Below, piece after piece: positions 45,640-54,691 of a stretch of 64,000 nt of DNA. The notes under the pieces are model-generated. The model did not search any database and was not told the DNA's origin. It worked only from the letters and a program-made list of their open reading frames with translations. Every line of letters begins with the position of its first letter. Position 1 is the first letter of the stretch. The position numbers and the translations under genes were made by a program. Source of the stretch: Pseudomonas lactucae (GTDB lineage Bacteria; Pseudomonadota; Gammaproteobacteria; Pseudomonadales; Pseudomonadaceae); assembly GCF_016937615.1 (NCBI RefSeq), contig NZ_JAFHKI010000024.1, positions 1 through 64,000 on the forward strand. Reading direction: 5' to 3'.

Positions 45640-46812
45640 ATGAACATGACATCTACCCTCTCGCCAGGTATCGACGCGACCCGGATCGCACGGCTGTCAG
45701 CTGCCATTAATGAAGACATTGAGGCCGATAAGTTCGACGGCGCCGTGGTACTCGTCGCCCACCGTGGCACCGTTGTGCTTCACGAAGCATTCGGATATGC
45801 AGACCGGGCCGCTAACAAACCAGCCCGACTCGATTCCGTGTTTATCACCATGTCCATCTTCAAGCAGATGGTAAATGCTGCTGTGCTCCAGCGGATCGAT
45901 CGAGGTGAAATTGGTTTCACAACGCAGGTGCGAGAGTTGATTCCCGACTACGCGGCCAATGGAAAAGGCGCCACGACCATCGCTGATTTGATGCTGCACA
46001 AAGCTGGCCTCCCGTTAGGAGCGCCGGGAATACCGCCCGAGAAAATCGGCGATATCCAAGCGGTGAGCAACGCAGTGAGCGCCATGGTGCCCCAATCGGT
46101 TCCGGGCACGAGCATCAGTTATGCGGCGGTGCTCGGACACGCTGTGCTCGCTGAAATAGTACGTCGACTCGATGGCGGGCATCGCTCATTCGGTCAGATT
46201 CTCAAAGAAGACCTTATCGAACCTCTAGGAATGACGGACACATCACTGGGCTTCGGACTGCGGGAAGACCAAATCGAACGTGCGGTTCCGGTGGTGGTAA
46301 AAAATCATGCTCCAGCGCTATTGGACCCTGCGATGCTGGAGGGCGCAGGGAAGCATGCGGCGGTGCCCGGGTTTGAGATTCCCGCAGGTAGCGCCTACAC
46401 CACCGCTTATGACTGGTTTCGCTTTGCCGAGGCCTGCCGTCGAGGAGGCGAGATCGACGGGGCCCGCATCCTTAGCCCAGCAATTTTGCGCTTCGCTCGC
46501 ACGATCGCAACGGCCGATATGACAAACAGCCTTTGGGACTATGCACAGAACATGAGAGGGTGGCCAGCGATCCCGGCAAACCTCGGACCCGGCTTTTACG
46601 TCAGGGGAACTGGAATCACTTCACATGCTTTCGGCCAGCTCTCCTCCCCTGCAACCTTCGGAGGCATCGGAACCGGCTCTACCTGTTTCTGGGTGGATCC
46701 CGAGCGAGAGCTCACTTATGTGTTTCTTTCAGCTGGGTTGATGGAGGACTCCTACAGCTGGGAAAGACATCAGCGTTACGCGGACCTCGTACAGTCTTCG
46801 GTAATTGACTGA
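45640..46812 (+). CDS. Serine beta-lactamase-like hydrolase (class C/EstB type)
   Basis: A 390-residue penicillin-binding-protein-like hydrolase. The SxxK motif is S72-I-F-K75 and the second tyrosine motif is Y161-A-A (YAA replaces the usual YxN), as in EstB-type esterases. No signal peptide is seen, which suggests an intracellular esterase rather than a secreted lactamase. An AAGGAG site lies five bases before ATG 45640. Probably controlled by the divergent TetR. Confidence 0.8.
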   Translation: MNMTSTLSPGIDATRIARLSAAINEDIEADKFDGAVVLVAHRGTVVLHEAFGYADRAANKPARLDSVFITMSIFKQMVNAAVLQRIDRGEIGFTTQVRELIPDYAANGKGATTIADLMLHKAGLPLGAPGIPPEKIGDIQAVSNAVSAMVPQSVPGTSISYAAVLGHAVLAEIVRRLDGGHRSFGQILKEDLIEPLGMTDTSLGFGLREDQIERAVPVVVKNHAPALLDPAMLEGAGKHAAVPGFEIPAGSAYTTAYDWFRFAEACRRGGEIDGARILSPAILRFARTIATADMTNSLWDYAQNMRGWPAIPANLGPGFYVRGTGITSHAFGQLSSPATFGGIGTGSTCFWVDPERELTYVFLSAGLMEDSYSWERHQRYADLVQSSVID

Positions 46813-46979
46813 ACAATCCTCTAACTGGAGCGGATCAATTCGTGCTGAACAATAGGCCCGCCTCGGCGGCCAACAGCACCGATCCCCGTTCAGAATCCGT
46901 GCCTGTCGACACGCGTTTGAATAACTCAAACACCTATCGACGAGCTGATTTTCGGTAACAATCAAAGGGTCAATGAACG

Positions 46980-48284
46980 ATGCCCAGCTTGAAGAAGTGG
47001 TTTTCCCTGCTCATCTGGCTCTTGCTCTCGAAAGAAGCACTGGCGAAACCGGCGCTCGATGAGCAGAGCATTGTCTCGTATGTAGACAGTCACCATGCGG
47101 CACAGATCGACCTGCTTAAAAAACTCGTCAACATCAACAGCGGAACGGACAACGTCGAGGGTGTGGTCGAGGTTGGCAATCTGATCAAGCCAGAGCTTGA
47201 AGCGCTTGGCTTCGATACTCGATGGCATGATTTGCCTGCTGAAATGAAGCATGCCGGAAGTCTCGTAGCCGTGCATAACGGTGCAAAATCTGCCAAGCGA
47301 CTCTTATTGATAGGCCATTTGGATACTGTTTTTCCCAAAGCCAGTGCGTTCCAGACATTCACGTATGTCAATGACGGAAAGAGAGCCAAAGGCCCCGGCG
47401 TCATCGACGATAAAGGCGGTATCGTCACGCTGCTGTACGCCCTGCAAGCGTTGAAGCAAAACGGATCGCTGGACACTATGAACATCACTGTGGTCCTTAT
47501 CGGTGATGAAGAACTCGCGGCAAAGCCGACCAGTGTTTCCAGAGCAGTGCTGATCAGCGAAGCCAAAAAAAGCGACATTGCGCTGGGGTTTGAATTTGCT
47601 TTATCGCCCAATCAGTTGATTACCGAACGCAGGGGATTAAGTGAATGGTTTCTGACCAGCACCGGTGTCGACAAACATTCGGCAACCCTCTTCGAGCCTG
47701 AAACGGGTTTTGGTGCGATCTATGAATCGGCCCGTGTTCTGGATGAGATGCGATCCAAGCTCTCCAATGAGCAAGGACTGACCTTGAACCCTGGACTCAT
47801 CGTGGGCGGCTCCACTGCCGTAGAAGATGTCGCCAGCGGACAAGGTAAAGCCTCAGGCAGAAAAACGACGGTTGCCAGGGTTGCATCCGTACATGGCGAT
47901 CTGCGGTTCAGTAATGAAGATCAAAAAAATGCCGCACAAGCGCAATTGCGAGAGATCGCAAGCCGTCCGCTGCCGCAGACCAGCAGCACGCTTAACATGA
48001 ACGACATCATGCCGGTCATGGCTGATCGCGAAAGCAACCGAAAGCTTCTGCAAGCTTATAGTCAAGTCAGCGTTGATTTGGAGGGCCCTGTGCTAGTTTC
48101 GGCATCATCCGCGGAGCGAGGCGGCGCTGATATTTCCTATGTGAACAAGTATGTGACGGCGAGCCTGGACGGCCTCGGTGCTTGGGGCGAAGCGGCTCAT
48201 AGTGAAAATGAAAGCATTGATCTGGATTCCTTGCCCGTGGTCACGAAGCGCGCCGCTATTTTCATGAGTCGGTACGGTAAGTAG
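46980..48284 (+). CDS. M20 peptidase, CPG2-like glutamate carboxypeptidase
   Basis: A 434-residue zinc peptidase. An N-terminal signal peptide (MPSLKKWFSLLIWLLLSKEALA, cleavage near residue 22) suggests export. Metal motifs are GHLDTVFP, GPGVIDDKGG, IGDEE and the C-terminal AAHSENE. Members such as CPG2 release C-terminal glutamate from folates and peptides. It follows the beta-lactamase-like gene by 167 bp. The ribosome-binding site is weak. Confidence 0.82.
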   Translation: MPSLKKWFSLLIWLLLSKEALAKPALDEQSIVSYVDSHHAAQIDLLKKLVNINSGTDNVEGVVEVGNLIKPELEALGFDTRWHDLPAEMKHAGSLVAVHNGAKSAKRLLLIGHLDTVFPKASAFQTFTYVNDGKRAKGPGVIDDKGGIVTLLYALQALKQNGSLDTMNITVVLIGDEELAAKPTSVSRAVLISEAKKSDIALGFEFALSPNQLITERRGLSEWFLTSTGVDKHSATLFEPETGFGAIYESARVLDEMRSKLSNEQGLTLNPGLIVGGSTAVEDVASGQGKASGRKTTVARVASVHGDLRFSNEDQKNAAQAQLREIASRPLPQTSSTLNMNDIMPVMADRESNRKLLQAYSQVSVDLEGPVLVSASSAERGGADISYVNKYVTASLDGLGAWGEAAHSENESIDLDSLPVVTKRAAIFMSRYGK

Positions 48285-48375
48285 CTGTTTCTTTTCAGGC
48301 AAATGGGTTTGCACATTGCCGATTCGCCCTAGAACGCAATGTTGCGTTAAACCAGGCAGTCTAAGTTCTCCGGTT

Positions 48376-48396
48376 TATGGCCCTTGGCGGGCCATA
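48376..48396. terminator. Terminator-like hairpin
   Basis: Perfect 8-bp stem TATGGCCC/GGGCCATA with loop TTGGC, 92 bp past the carboxypeptidase stop. No T-run. Confidence 0.5.
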
Positions 48397-48533
48397 GACA
48401 GCGGCCCAGGCGCTGCTTCAAATCCCCTTCATTAGGCGGATTCTATGGATAATCCATCCAGCCAAACCTCATTTATCCGACGCCTACAGACGCCTATGCT
48501 TAAACTTCTCATACTCGCACAGGAGAGTTTCCC

Positions 48534-49307
48534 ATGGCAGACCATTCCATCAAAGGCAAGGTAGTACTCATCGCCGGCGGCGCCAAGAACCTTGGCGGCC
48601 TCATCGCTCGCGACCTGGCTGCGCAAGGCGCGAGGGCCATCGCCATTCATTACAACAGCGCGTCCTCCAAGGCCGATGCCGATGCAACGGTTTCGACCAT
48701 CCAGGCCAGCGGTACCCAAGCCGTGGCATTACAGGCTGACCTCACCACTGCGGGCGCCGTCGAGAAGCTGTTTGCCGACGCCATCAGCGCTATAGGCAAG
48801 CCGGACATCGCCATAAATACCGTCGGTAAAGTGTTGAAGAAACCCATGGCCGAGATCAGTGAAGCCGAATACGACGAGATGACAGCCGTCAACTCCAAGA
48901 CCGCGTTCTTCTTCATCAAGGAAGCCGGGAAAAATCTGAACGACAACGGCAAAATCTGCACAGTGGTCACTTCGCTGCTGGGCGCGTTCACGCCGTTCTA
49001 CGCTGCTTATGCCGGCACCAAGGCACCGGTCGAGCACTACACGCGTGCGGCCTCCAAGGAGTTGGGTGCGCGCGGCATTTCGGTGACCGCGGTCGGCCCC
49101 GGCCCGATGGACACGCCGTTTTTCTACCCGGCCGAAGGTGCAGATGCCGTGGCGTACCACAAGACAGCGGCGGCGCTCTCGTCGTCCAGCAAAACCGGGC
49201 TCACCGATATCGAGGATGTAGTGCCCTTCATTCGCCACTTGGTAAGCGACGGCTGGTGGGTCACCGGGCAGACCATTCTCATCAACGGCGGCTATACCAC
49301 CAAGTAA
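48534..49307 (+). CDS. Short-chain dehydrogenase/reductase (SDR)
   Basis: A 257-residue classical SDR: cofactor motif GGAKNLGG near residues 16-23, TVGK in place of NNAG, catalytic serine region VVTSLLGAF, and Y-x-x-x-K in YAGTK. AGGAGAG site upstream of ATG 48534. Next downstream is the Kef-type gene, 64 bp on. Substrate unknown. Confidence 0.83.
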   Translation: MADHSIKGKVVLIAGGAKNLGGLIARDLAAQGARAIAIHYNSASSKADADATVSTIQASGTQAVALQADLTTAGAVEKLFADAISAIGKPDIAINTVGKVLKKPMAEISEAEYDEMTAVNSKTAFFFIKEAGKNLNDNGKICTVVTSLLGAFTPFYAAYAGTKAPVEHYTRAASKELGARGISVTAVGPGPMDTPFFYPAEGADAVAYHKTAAALSSSSKTGLTDIEDVVPFIRHLVSDGWWVTGQTILINGGYTTK

Positions 49308-49371
49308 GCCACTTGACCAAGGCCAAACTCTTGCGGCGTGGCATCGCCGATATCACCTATTGAGGCACGAT

Positions 49372-51123
49372 ATGTCGATCGAAGGCGGTGCGGGTGATCT
49401 GATCAGGATCGTAACCTTGCTGGGTGCGGCAGTGATCGCGGTGCCGTTGTTCAAGCGCCTGGGGCTGGGCTCGGTACTGGGCTATCTGGCGGCGGGCCTG
49501 GGGATTGGTCCGTTCGGGTTGGAGCTTTTCAGCGACCCGCAGACCATCTTGCACACCGCCGAACTTGGGGTGGTGATGTTCCTTTTCGTCATCGGCCTGG
49601 AAATGCGGCCTTCCCATCTGTGGAACATGCGGCGCGATATCTTCGGCCTGGGCAGTTTGCAGATTCTGGTCTGTGGTCTGTTGCTTAGCGCAGTGGGCCT
49701 CGCTTTCGGTTTCTCGCTGGCGGTGTCTTTCGTCAGCGGCATGGGCTTTGTGCTCACCTCCACCGCTATCGTCATGCAACTGTTGGGTGAACGCGGCGAC
49801 ATCGCAGCCCCACGCGGTCAAAAGATAGTGGCTATCTTGCTGTTCGAAGACCTGCTGATCGTACCGCTGCTGGCACTAGTGGCATTCATCGCGCCCATCG
49901 ACCCATCCGCGCCAGCGGACGGATCTCGCTGGCTCGGCATTGCCGTCGCGGCCGGCGCGCTGGCAGCATTGGTTGCGGCGGGCATTTGGCTACTCAATCC
50001 GTTATTTCGAATCCTGGCCAATGCCAAAGCCCGTGAGGTGATGACCGCTGCAGCCCTGCTCGTGGTGTTGGGCGCGGCACTGCTTATGCAACTGGGTGGC
50101 CTGTCCATGGCCATGGGTGCCTTTCTGGCTGGCGTTTTGCTTTCCGAGTCGACGTTTCGCCACCAACTGGAGGCCGACATCGAACCCTTCCGCGGTTTGT
50201 TGTTGGGTCTGTTCTTCCTCGGCGTGGGCATGTCGCTGGACCTGGCGGCGGTAGGTCGTAACTGGCCCATCGTCATCGCCGGCGTTCTCGCGATGATGGT
50301 GAGCAAGGGCGTATGCATCTACGCCGTGGCGCGGCTGGCGAAAAGTTCGCACACTGACGCCCTCGACCGCGCCGTGCTGATGGCCCAGGGCGGCGAGTTC
50401 GCTTTTGTGCTCTTCGCCGCCGCGCTGGCCAGTCGCGTAATCGATCCGACGGTCAACGCCAACATGACGGCCATTATCGTGCTCTCCATGGCGCTAACCC
50501 CGCTGGTGGTGCTCGCACATCGACGATGGGGGCCGAGGACCGGGGCGTCCATGGAGGGTGCGCAAACCCCGGAATCACTGGCAGGCAGCGTGCTCATCAT
50601 CGGTTTCGGTCGCTTCGGCCAGATCGCCAGCCAGCATGTGTTGGCGCTGGGAGCGACTATTTCCATCATCGACCATGACCCTCAAGTGGCCAGAGACGCC
50701 AGTGACTTCGGTTTCAAGGTGTACTACGGCGACGGCACTCGCCTTGATGTGTTGCATACCGCTGGCGCGCACCATGCCCGCGTCATCCTGGTCTGCGTGG
50801 ATAACGCACGGGCCGCCACTCAGATCGTCCAACATGCCAAGACGACGTTCCCCCACGCCCGGGTGCTTGCACGCGCTCATGACCGCGAACATGCCATCGA
50901 ACTGATCAAGGCCGACGTGGATTACCAAGTCCGTGTCACCTTCGAATCGGCCATGGCTTTTGGCTACGAAGCCTCGATGGCGCTCGGAGCAACGCCCGAG
51001 GCGTCCGAAATACTCGCCGCGCGGGTACGCCGCACCGACGCTGAACGACTGGCCATCGAAGTATCGGGTGGCATCTATGCAGGCAAATCCCTGATTCAGG
51101 GGAATGCGCAACCGAAGGGCTGA
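49372..51123 (+). CDS. Kef-type CPA2 cation/proton antiporter
   Basis: A 583-residue membrane protein. A CPA2 exchanger domain fills about 1-375 with 11-13 hydrophobic spans (VIGLEMRPSHLW, LLFEDLLIVPLLAL, LGVGMSLDLAAVG). It is followed by a TrkA-N/RCK domain (GSVLIIGFGRFGQIASQHVL, about 405-520). Resembles glutathione-gated K+ efflux proteins KefB/KefC, but no KefF/KefG ancillary gene adjoins. ATG 49372 preferred over an in-frame TTG at 49360. Confidence 0.84.
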   Translation: MSIEGGAGDLIRIVTLLGAAVIAVPLFKRLGLGSVLGYLAAGLGIGPFGLELFSDPQTILHTAELGVVMFLFVIGLEMRPSHLWNMRRDIFGLGSLQILVCGLLLSAVGLAFGFSLAVSFVSGMGFVLTSTAIVMQLLGERGDIAAPRGQKIVAILLFEDLLIVPLLALVAFIAPIDPSAPADGSRWLGIAVAAGALAALVAAGIWLLNPLFRILANAKAREVMTAAALLVVLGAALLMQLGGLSMAMGAFLAGVLLSESTFRHQLEADIEPFRGLLLGLFFLGVGMSLDLAAVGRNWPIVIAGVLAMMVSKGVCIYAVARLAKSSHTDALDRAVLMAQGGEFAFVLFAAALASRVIDPTVNANMTAIIVLSMALTPLVVLAHRRWGPRTGASMEGAQTPESLAGSVLIIGFGRFGQIASQHVLALGATISIIDHDPQVARDASDFGFKVYYGDGTRLDVLHTAGAHHARVILVCVDNARAATQIVQHAKTTFPHARVLARAHDREHAIELIKADVDYQVRVTFESAMAFGYEASMALGATPEASEILAARVRRTDAERLAIEVSGGIYAGKSLIQGNAQPKG

Positions 51124-51127
51124 CACG

Positions 51128-51709
51128 ATGACGAAAACACCCTTCCTCCCCCCCGAAATGCAGCTCGATAGCAGCATACGCGCGGCCGAAGTGGTCCAAT
51201 TCTGGCGTGACGTCGGCGCGGCGAGATGGTTCGACAAGGACCCAGCCTTTGATCAGCGCTTTCGCGAACGTTTTCTGACGCTGCACCTGACGGCGGCCCG
51301 ACGAGAGATCGACCACTGGGTAGATGAACCGGAAAGTGCGTTGGCGCTGATGATCCTGCTCGATCAATTCCCGCGAAATGCTTTCCGCGGCACTGCCCAC
51401 ATGTACGCAACCGACCCGCTGGCCCGGCACTTGGCACGCATTGCTCATTCGCAACGACATATGGACGCCGTTGCACCGGAACTGCGTTTGTTCTTCTGTC
51501 TGCCCTTCGCGCATTCGGAAGACATCGCCGACCAGAACATCTCCGTAGCACTCAATACCCGACTGGGTCCGAACGCCCGCTCCCACGCCAAGGACCATCG
51601 CGAGATCATCCGCCGTTTCGGCCGCTTTCCGCACCGTAATCCATTACTGTTGCGCCAGACCACGACGGCGGAGCAAATCTTCCTGGATCAGGGAGGGTTC
51701 GCGGGGTGA
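51128..51709 (+). CDS. DUF924 family protein
   Basis: A 193-residue all-helical DUF924 protein: VVQFWRDVGAARWFDKDPAFDQRF-type start (motif WFDKDPAFDQRF), LILLDQFPRNAFRG-like DQFPRN and LFFCLPFAHSED. Function unknown. Starts four bases after the antiporter stop, so it is likely co-transcribed. Confidence 0.83.
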   Translation: MTKTPFLPPEMQLDSSIRAAEVVQFWRDVGAARWFDKDPAFDQRFRERFLTLHLTAARREIDHWVDEPESALALMILLDQFPRNAFRGTAHMYATDPLARHLARIAHSQRHMDAVAPELRLFFCLPFAHSEDIADQNISVALNTRLGPNARSHAKDHREIIRRFGRFPHRNPLLLRQTTTAEQIFLDQGGFAG

Positions 51710-51779
51710 TCATCCGCCCGCCCCACGGATACCAACTTCGCGACCAGGATTGGCAGCGCCCCGAGGATTGAATGCCCCT

Positions 51780-52688
51780 ATGGATAAACTTGATCAATAC
51801 CGCGTCTTCGTACAGGTCGCCGAAATGGGCAGTTTCATCAAAGCCGCCCATGCGCTGGAACTGCCTCGCGCCACCGTTTCTGCGGCGATTCAGCAATTGG
51901 AGGAGAAGATCGGCGTGCGCCTGTTGAACCGCACCACACGCCAGGTTCATCTGACCGCTGACGGCACTCAACTGATAGAGCGCCTGCGTCCATTACTGGC
52001 GGACGCCGAGGACGTCGAGCAATTGTTCCAGAGCAGTCAGCGGCAAGTCGCCGGCCTGCTCAGGATCGACGCGCCCAGTCGCATTGCGCGACGCCTCATC
52101 GCGCCGGCGTTACCGGGCCTGTTGCGCCGCTATCCCAAACTGCAATTGACACTCGGTTCCAGCGATCGCGCCATCGACCTCGTGCAGGATGGCGTCGACT
52201 GCGCGATACGCGTAGGGACCCTGCAGGACAGCAGTTTGGCGGTGAGACCCATCGGGACTATCGCCCTGATCAACTGCGCCAGCAAAGCCTATCTCCATGA
52301 GCACGGCGTGCCGGAGCAGCCAAACGACCTTGCCTGGGGGCACTGGGCGGTTGGCTACGCCTCGCCCACCACAGGTCGGGAATTACCCTGGGAATACTGT
52401 CCGGCCGATGGGCAGGCGCAGATGAGCAGCGTGCCCAGCCGGGTCGTCGTCAACAACGCCGAGAGCTACATTGCCTGTTGCCGTGCCAGTCTCGGCCTGA
52501 TCCAGATACCCCGCTTCGACGTAAAACACTTGCTGGACAGCGGGGAGTTGATCGAGGTCATGCCTGCGTTTCGTGCAGCGCCCATGCCTGTGTCCCTGCT
52601 GTACCCGCACAGACGCCAGAGAACGCGTCGACTCGGGGCATTCATCGAGTGGTTCGAGAACTTGATCGGGCCGCATCTGGAACCGTAA
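51780..52688 (+). CDS. LysR-type regulator (pyochelin/AaeR-like group)
   Basis: A 302-residue LysR protein. N-terminal HTH: MDKLDQYRVFVQVAEMGSF and LPRATVSAAIQQLEEKIGVRLLNRTTR (motif visible); substrate domain follows. ATG 51780 matches family starts though its ribosome site is poor. The gene upstream is DUF924; the target is uncertain. Confidence 0.82.
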   Translation: MDKLDQYRVFVQVAEMGSFIKAAHALELPRATVSAAIQQLEEKIGVRLLNRTTRQVHLTADGTQLIERLRPLLADAEDVEQLFQSSQRQVAGLLRIDAPSRIARRLIAPALPGLLRRYPKLQLTLGSSDRAIDLVQDGVDCAIRVGTLQDSSLAVRPIGTIALINCASKAYLHEHGVPEQPNDLAWGHWAVGYASPTTGRELPWEYCPADGQAQMSSVPSRVVVNNAESYIACCRASLGLIQIPRFDVKHLLDSGELIEVMPAFRAAPMPVSLLYPHRRQRTRRLGAFIEWFENLIGPHLEP

Positions 52689-52738
52689 TACGCGATCGCA
52701 CACCAGTACCAGATCAGGTGAGCGATAGTATCGGTTGG

Positions 52739-53656
52739 CTAGAATTCAAAACTATGCCCAAGCTCTCCTTCCATCCATTCAAGGAATCGCCGAACCCGGG
52801 GAAAACTTGAGTGCGCCTTGGGGAACACCAGATGATGGGCGGCTACCTGAGAACTCAGCGTCTGCGGCGCGACCTCGATCAGCGAACCGCTGACCAGATA
52901 CTTCTGCGCCAGTAGCGTGCTTTCGAGGGCAAATCCCAAGCCGTGGCTCGCCGCTTCGAGCGTCATATATGACCGGTCGAAACTCAGCGCATACGGATTT
53001 TCCGGACGTGCCAGCCCATGTTGCGCGAACCACTCCGGCCACCGCAGCAGCGTGGCTTCGGATAGAATCAAATCCTCCGTCAGAAGATCGACGGCGCCTT
53101 TGATTGGGCGACGCAAGAGCAGCTTTGGCGAGGCCAGGACAGCAAAATTTTCGTTGCGCACCGTACGCACTTCATAGCTTGGCCAGTTAGGCCGGCCATG
53201 ACGAATGTCGACGTCGATCTTGTCGCGGCTGAAGTGCAGCGATTCGTAGGAACACGATAAATTTATCTGAACGTCCGGGTTGCTCATGCGAAATGCCTCC
53301 AGGCGCGGCATGAGCCAGAGCAGTCCGAAACTGGGGGCGGAATGCAGGCGCAGGCAGTCCAGACTCACGTCGCTCGCGGCCCGCTCTGTCGCGGCTTCCA
53401 GGCTTTGCAACAGCCCGGAGATGTCCTTCAGATATTGCTCGCCCACCGGCGTCAGAGTCACGCCGCGCGCCGCGCGTACGAATAATTGGCGACCAATCAT
53501 AACCTCCAGCTTGGCGAGTTGATGACTGATCGCCGACGGGGTGAGATCCAGTACTTCGGCCGCTCTTGCCAGATTGCCAAACCGAGCAGTTTGTTCAAAA
53601 GCCTGAATTGCTCTCAGCGGTGGCAGGCTGGATAAGGTGTCGTCATCTCGTCGCAT
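52739..53656 (-). CDS. LysR-type regulator (GcvA-like)
   Basis: A 305-residue LysR protein. HTH at about 12-70 (LRAIQAFEQTARFGNLARAAEVLDLTPSAISHQLAKLE), GcvA/AmpR-like effector domain. Lies divergent from the SDR at 53846 across a 189-bp control region and likely activates the SDR-MFS-transketolase-esterase genes. Confidence 0.86.
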   Translation of the reverse strand: MRRDDDTLSSLPPLRAIQAFEQTARFGNLARAAEVLDLTPSAISHQLAKLEVMIGRQLFVRAARGVTLTPVGEQYLKDISGLLQSLEAATERAASDVSLDCLRLHSAPSFGLLWLMPRLEAFRMSNPDVQINLSCSYESLHFSRDKIDVDIRHGRPNWPSYEVRTVRNENFAVLASPKLLLRRPIKGAVDLLTEDLILSEATLLRWPEWFAQHGLARPENPYALSFDRSYMTLEAASHGLGFALESTLLAQKYLVSGSLIEVAPQTLSSQVAAHHLVFPKAHSSFPRVRRFLEWMEGELGHSFEF

Positions 53657-53845
53657 CAGTGCTCCGCCTGTTATTCAGCTGGTTGCCGGGCAATATCATT
53701 CAAACATTTGTCCTTTGCGTTGACGAGAGGTGAATTTTATTCACTCAGCAGTGACGTTTGCGTTATTGCTCGACCCGTCTGCCGAGAACACTCTGAACCC
53801 ATCGATCACTGAATCGAACCATAAAAACAATCAGAGGGACTCGCT

Positions 53846-54595
53846 ATGCTTCTCCAAGGCAAAGTCGCCATCATCACTGGCGCGGCATCCGAACGTGGCA
53901 TCGGCCGCGCAACTGCCAATACATTCGCCAGACACGGCGCCCGTGTCGTCATCCTGGATCTCGACGAGTCGGCCGCCCGTGACGCTGCCGCTGCTCTCGG
54001 CGAAGGTCATCTGGGGCTTGCCGCCAACGTCGCGGACGAGGCTCAAGTCAAAGCCGCGGTTGCCAAGGTCATCGAACAGTACGGGCGCATCGACGTACTC
54101 ATCAATAATGCCGGCATCACTCAGCCGATCAAGACCCTGGATATCCGCCCTGGCGATTACGACAAGGTTCTGGATGTCAGCCTGCGCGGCACACTCTTGA
54201 TGTCGCAGGCGGTCATTCCAATCATGCGCACGCAGGCTGCAGGCAGCATCGTCTGTATGTCTTCAGTGTCTGCTCAGCGCGGCGGCGGTATCTTCGGCGG
54301 GCCGCACTACAGTGCCGCGAAAGCTGGTGTTCTGGGCTTGGGCAAAGCAATGGCACGGGAGTTCGGCGCGGACAACATCAGGGTGAACTCCATCACGCCT
54401 GGTCTGATTCATACCGACATCACCGGCGGCCTGATGCAGGACGAACGTCGCCACGCGATCATCGAAAGTATCCCATTGGGTCGGCTCGGCGCAGCGCAGG
54501 ACGTGGCCAACGCTGCGTTGTTCCTGGCCAGTGATTTGTCCTCCTATCTCACAGGGATCACCCTGGACGTAAACGGCGGTATGTTGATCCACTGA
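53846..54595 (+). CDS. SDR oxidoreductase
   Basis: A 249-residue classical SDR: TGAASERGIGRA (cofactor), NNAG (NNAGITQ), catalytic serine in SSVSAQRGG, and Y-x-x-x-K as YSAAK. GAGGGA site before ATG 53846. The NAD-type Asp at the end of strand 2 (ILDLDES) suggests NAD dependence. Probably oxidises a polyol or hydroxy acid imported by the following MFS protein. Confidence 0.86.
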   Translation: MLLQGKVAIITGAASERGIGRATANTFARHGARVVILDLDESAARDAAAALGEGHLGLAANVADEAQVKAAVAKVIEQYGRIDVLINNAGITQPIKTLDIRPGDYDKVLDVSLRGTLLMSQAVIPIMRTQAAGSIVCMSSVSAQRGGGIFGGPHYSAAKAGVLGLGKAMAREFGADNIRVNSITPGLIHTDITGGLMQDERRHAIIESIPLGRLGAAQDVANAALFLASDLSSYLTGITLDVNGGMLIH

Positions 54596-54691
54596 GTGCA
54601 AGTGTCATCAACCGCTGACTGTTAAGTGCTGGATCAAAGATACGCCGGGCTTCGCGCCTGACGGTCTATAAAAATAAGAGATCAGACCATC

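Noticed and set aside
45640..46812. Antibiotic-resistance beta-lactamase
   Set aside because: No signal peptide and no YxN motif; esterase-like assignment fits better.
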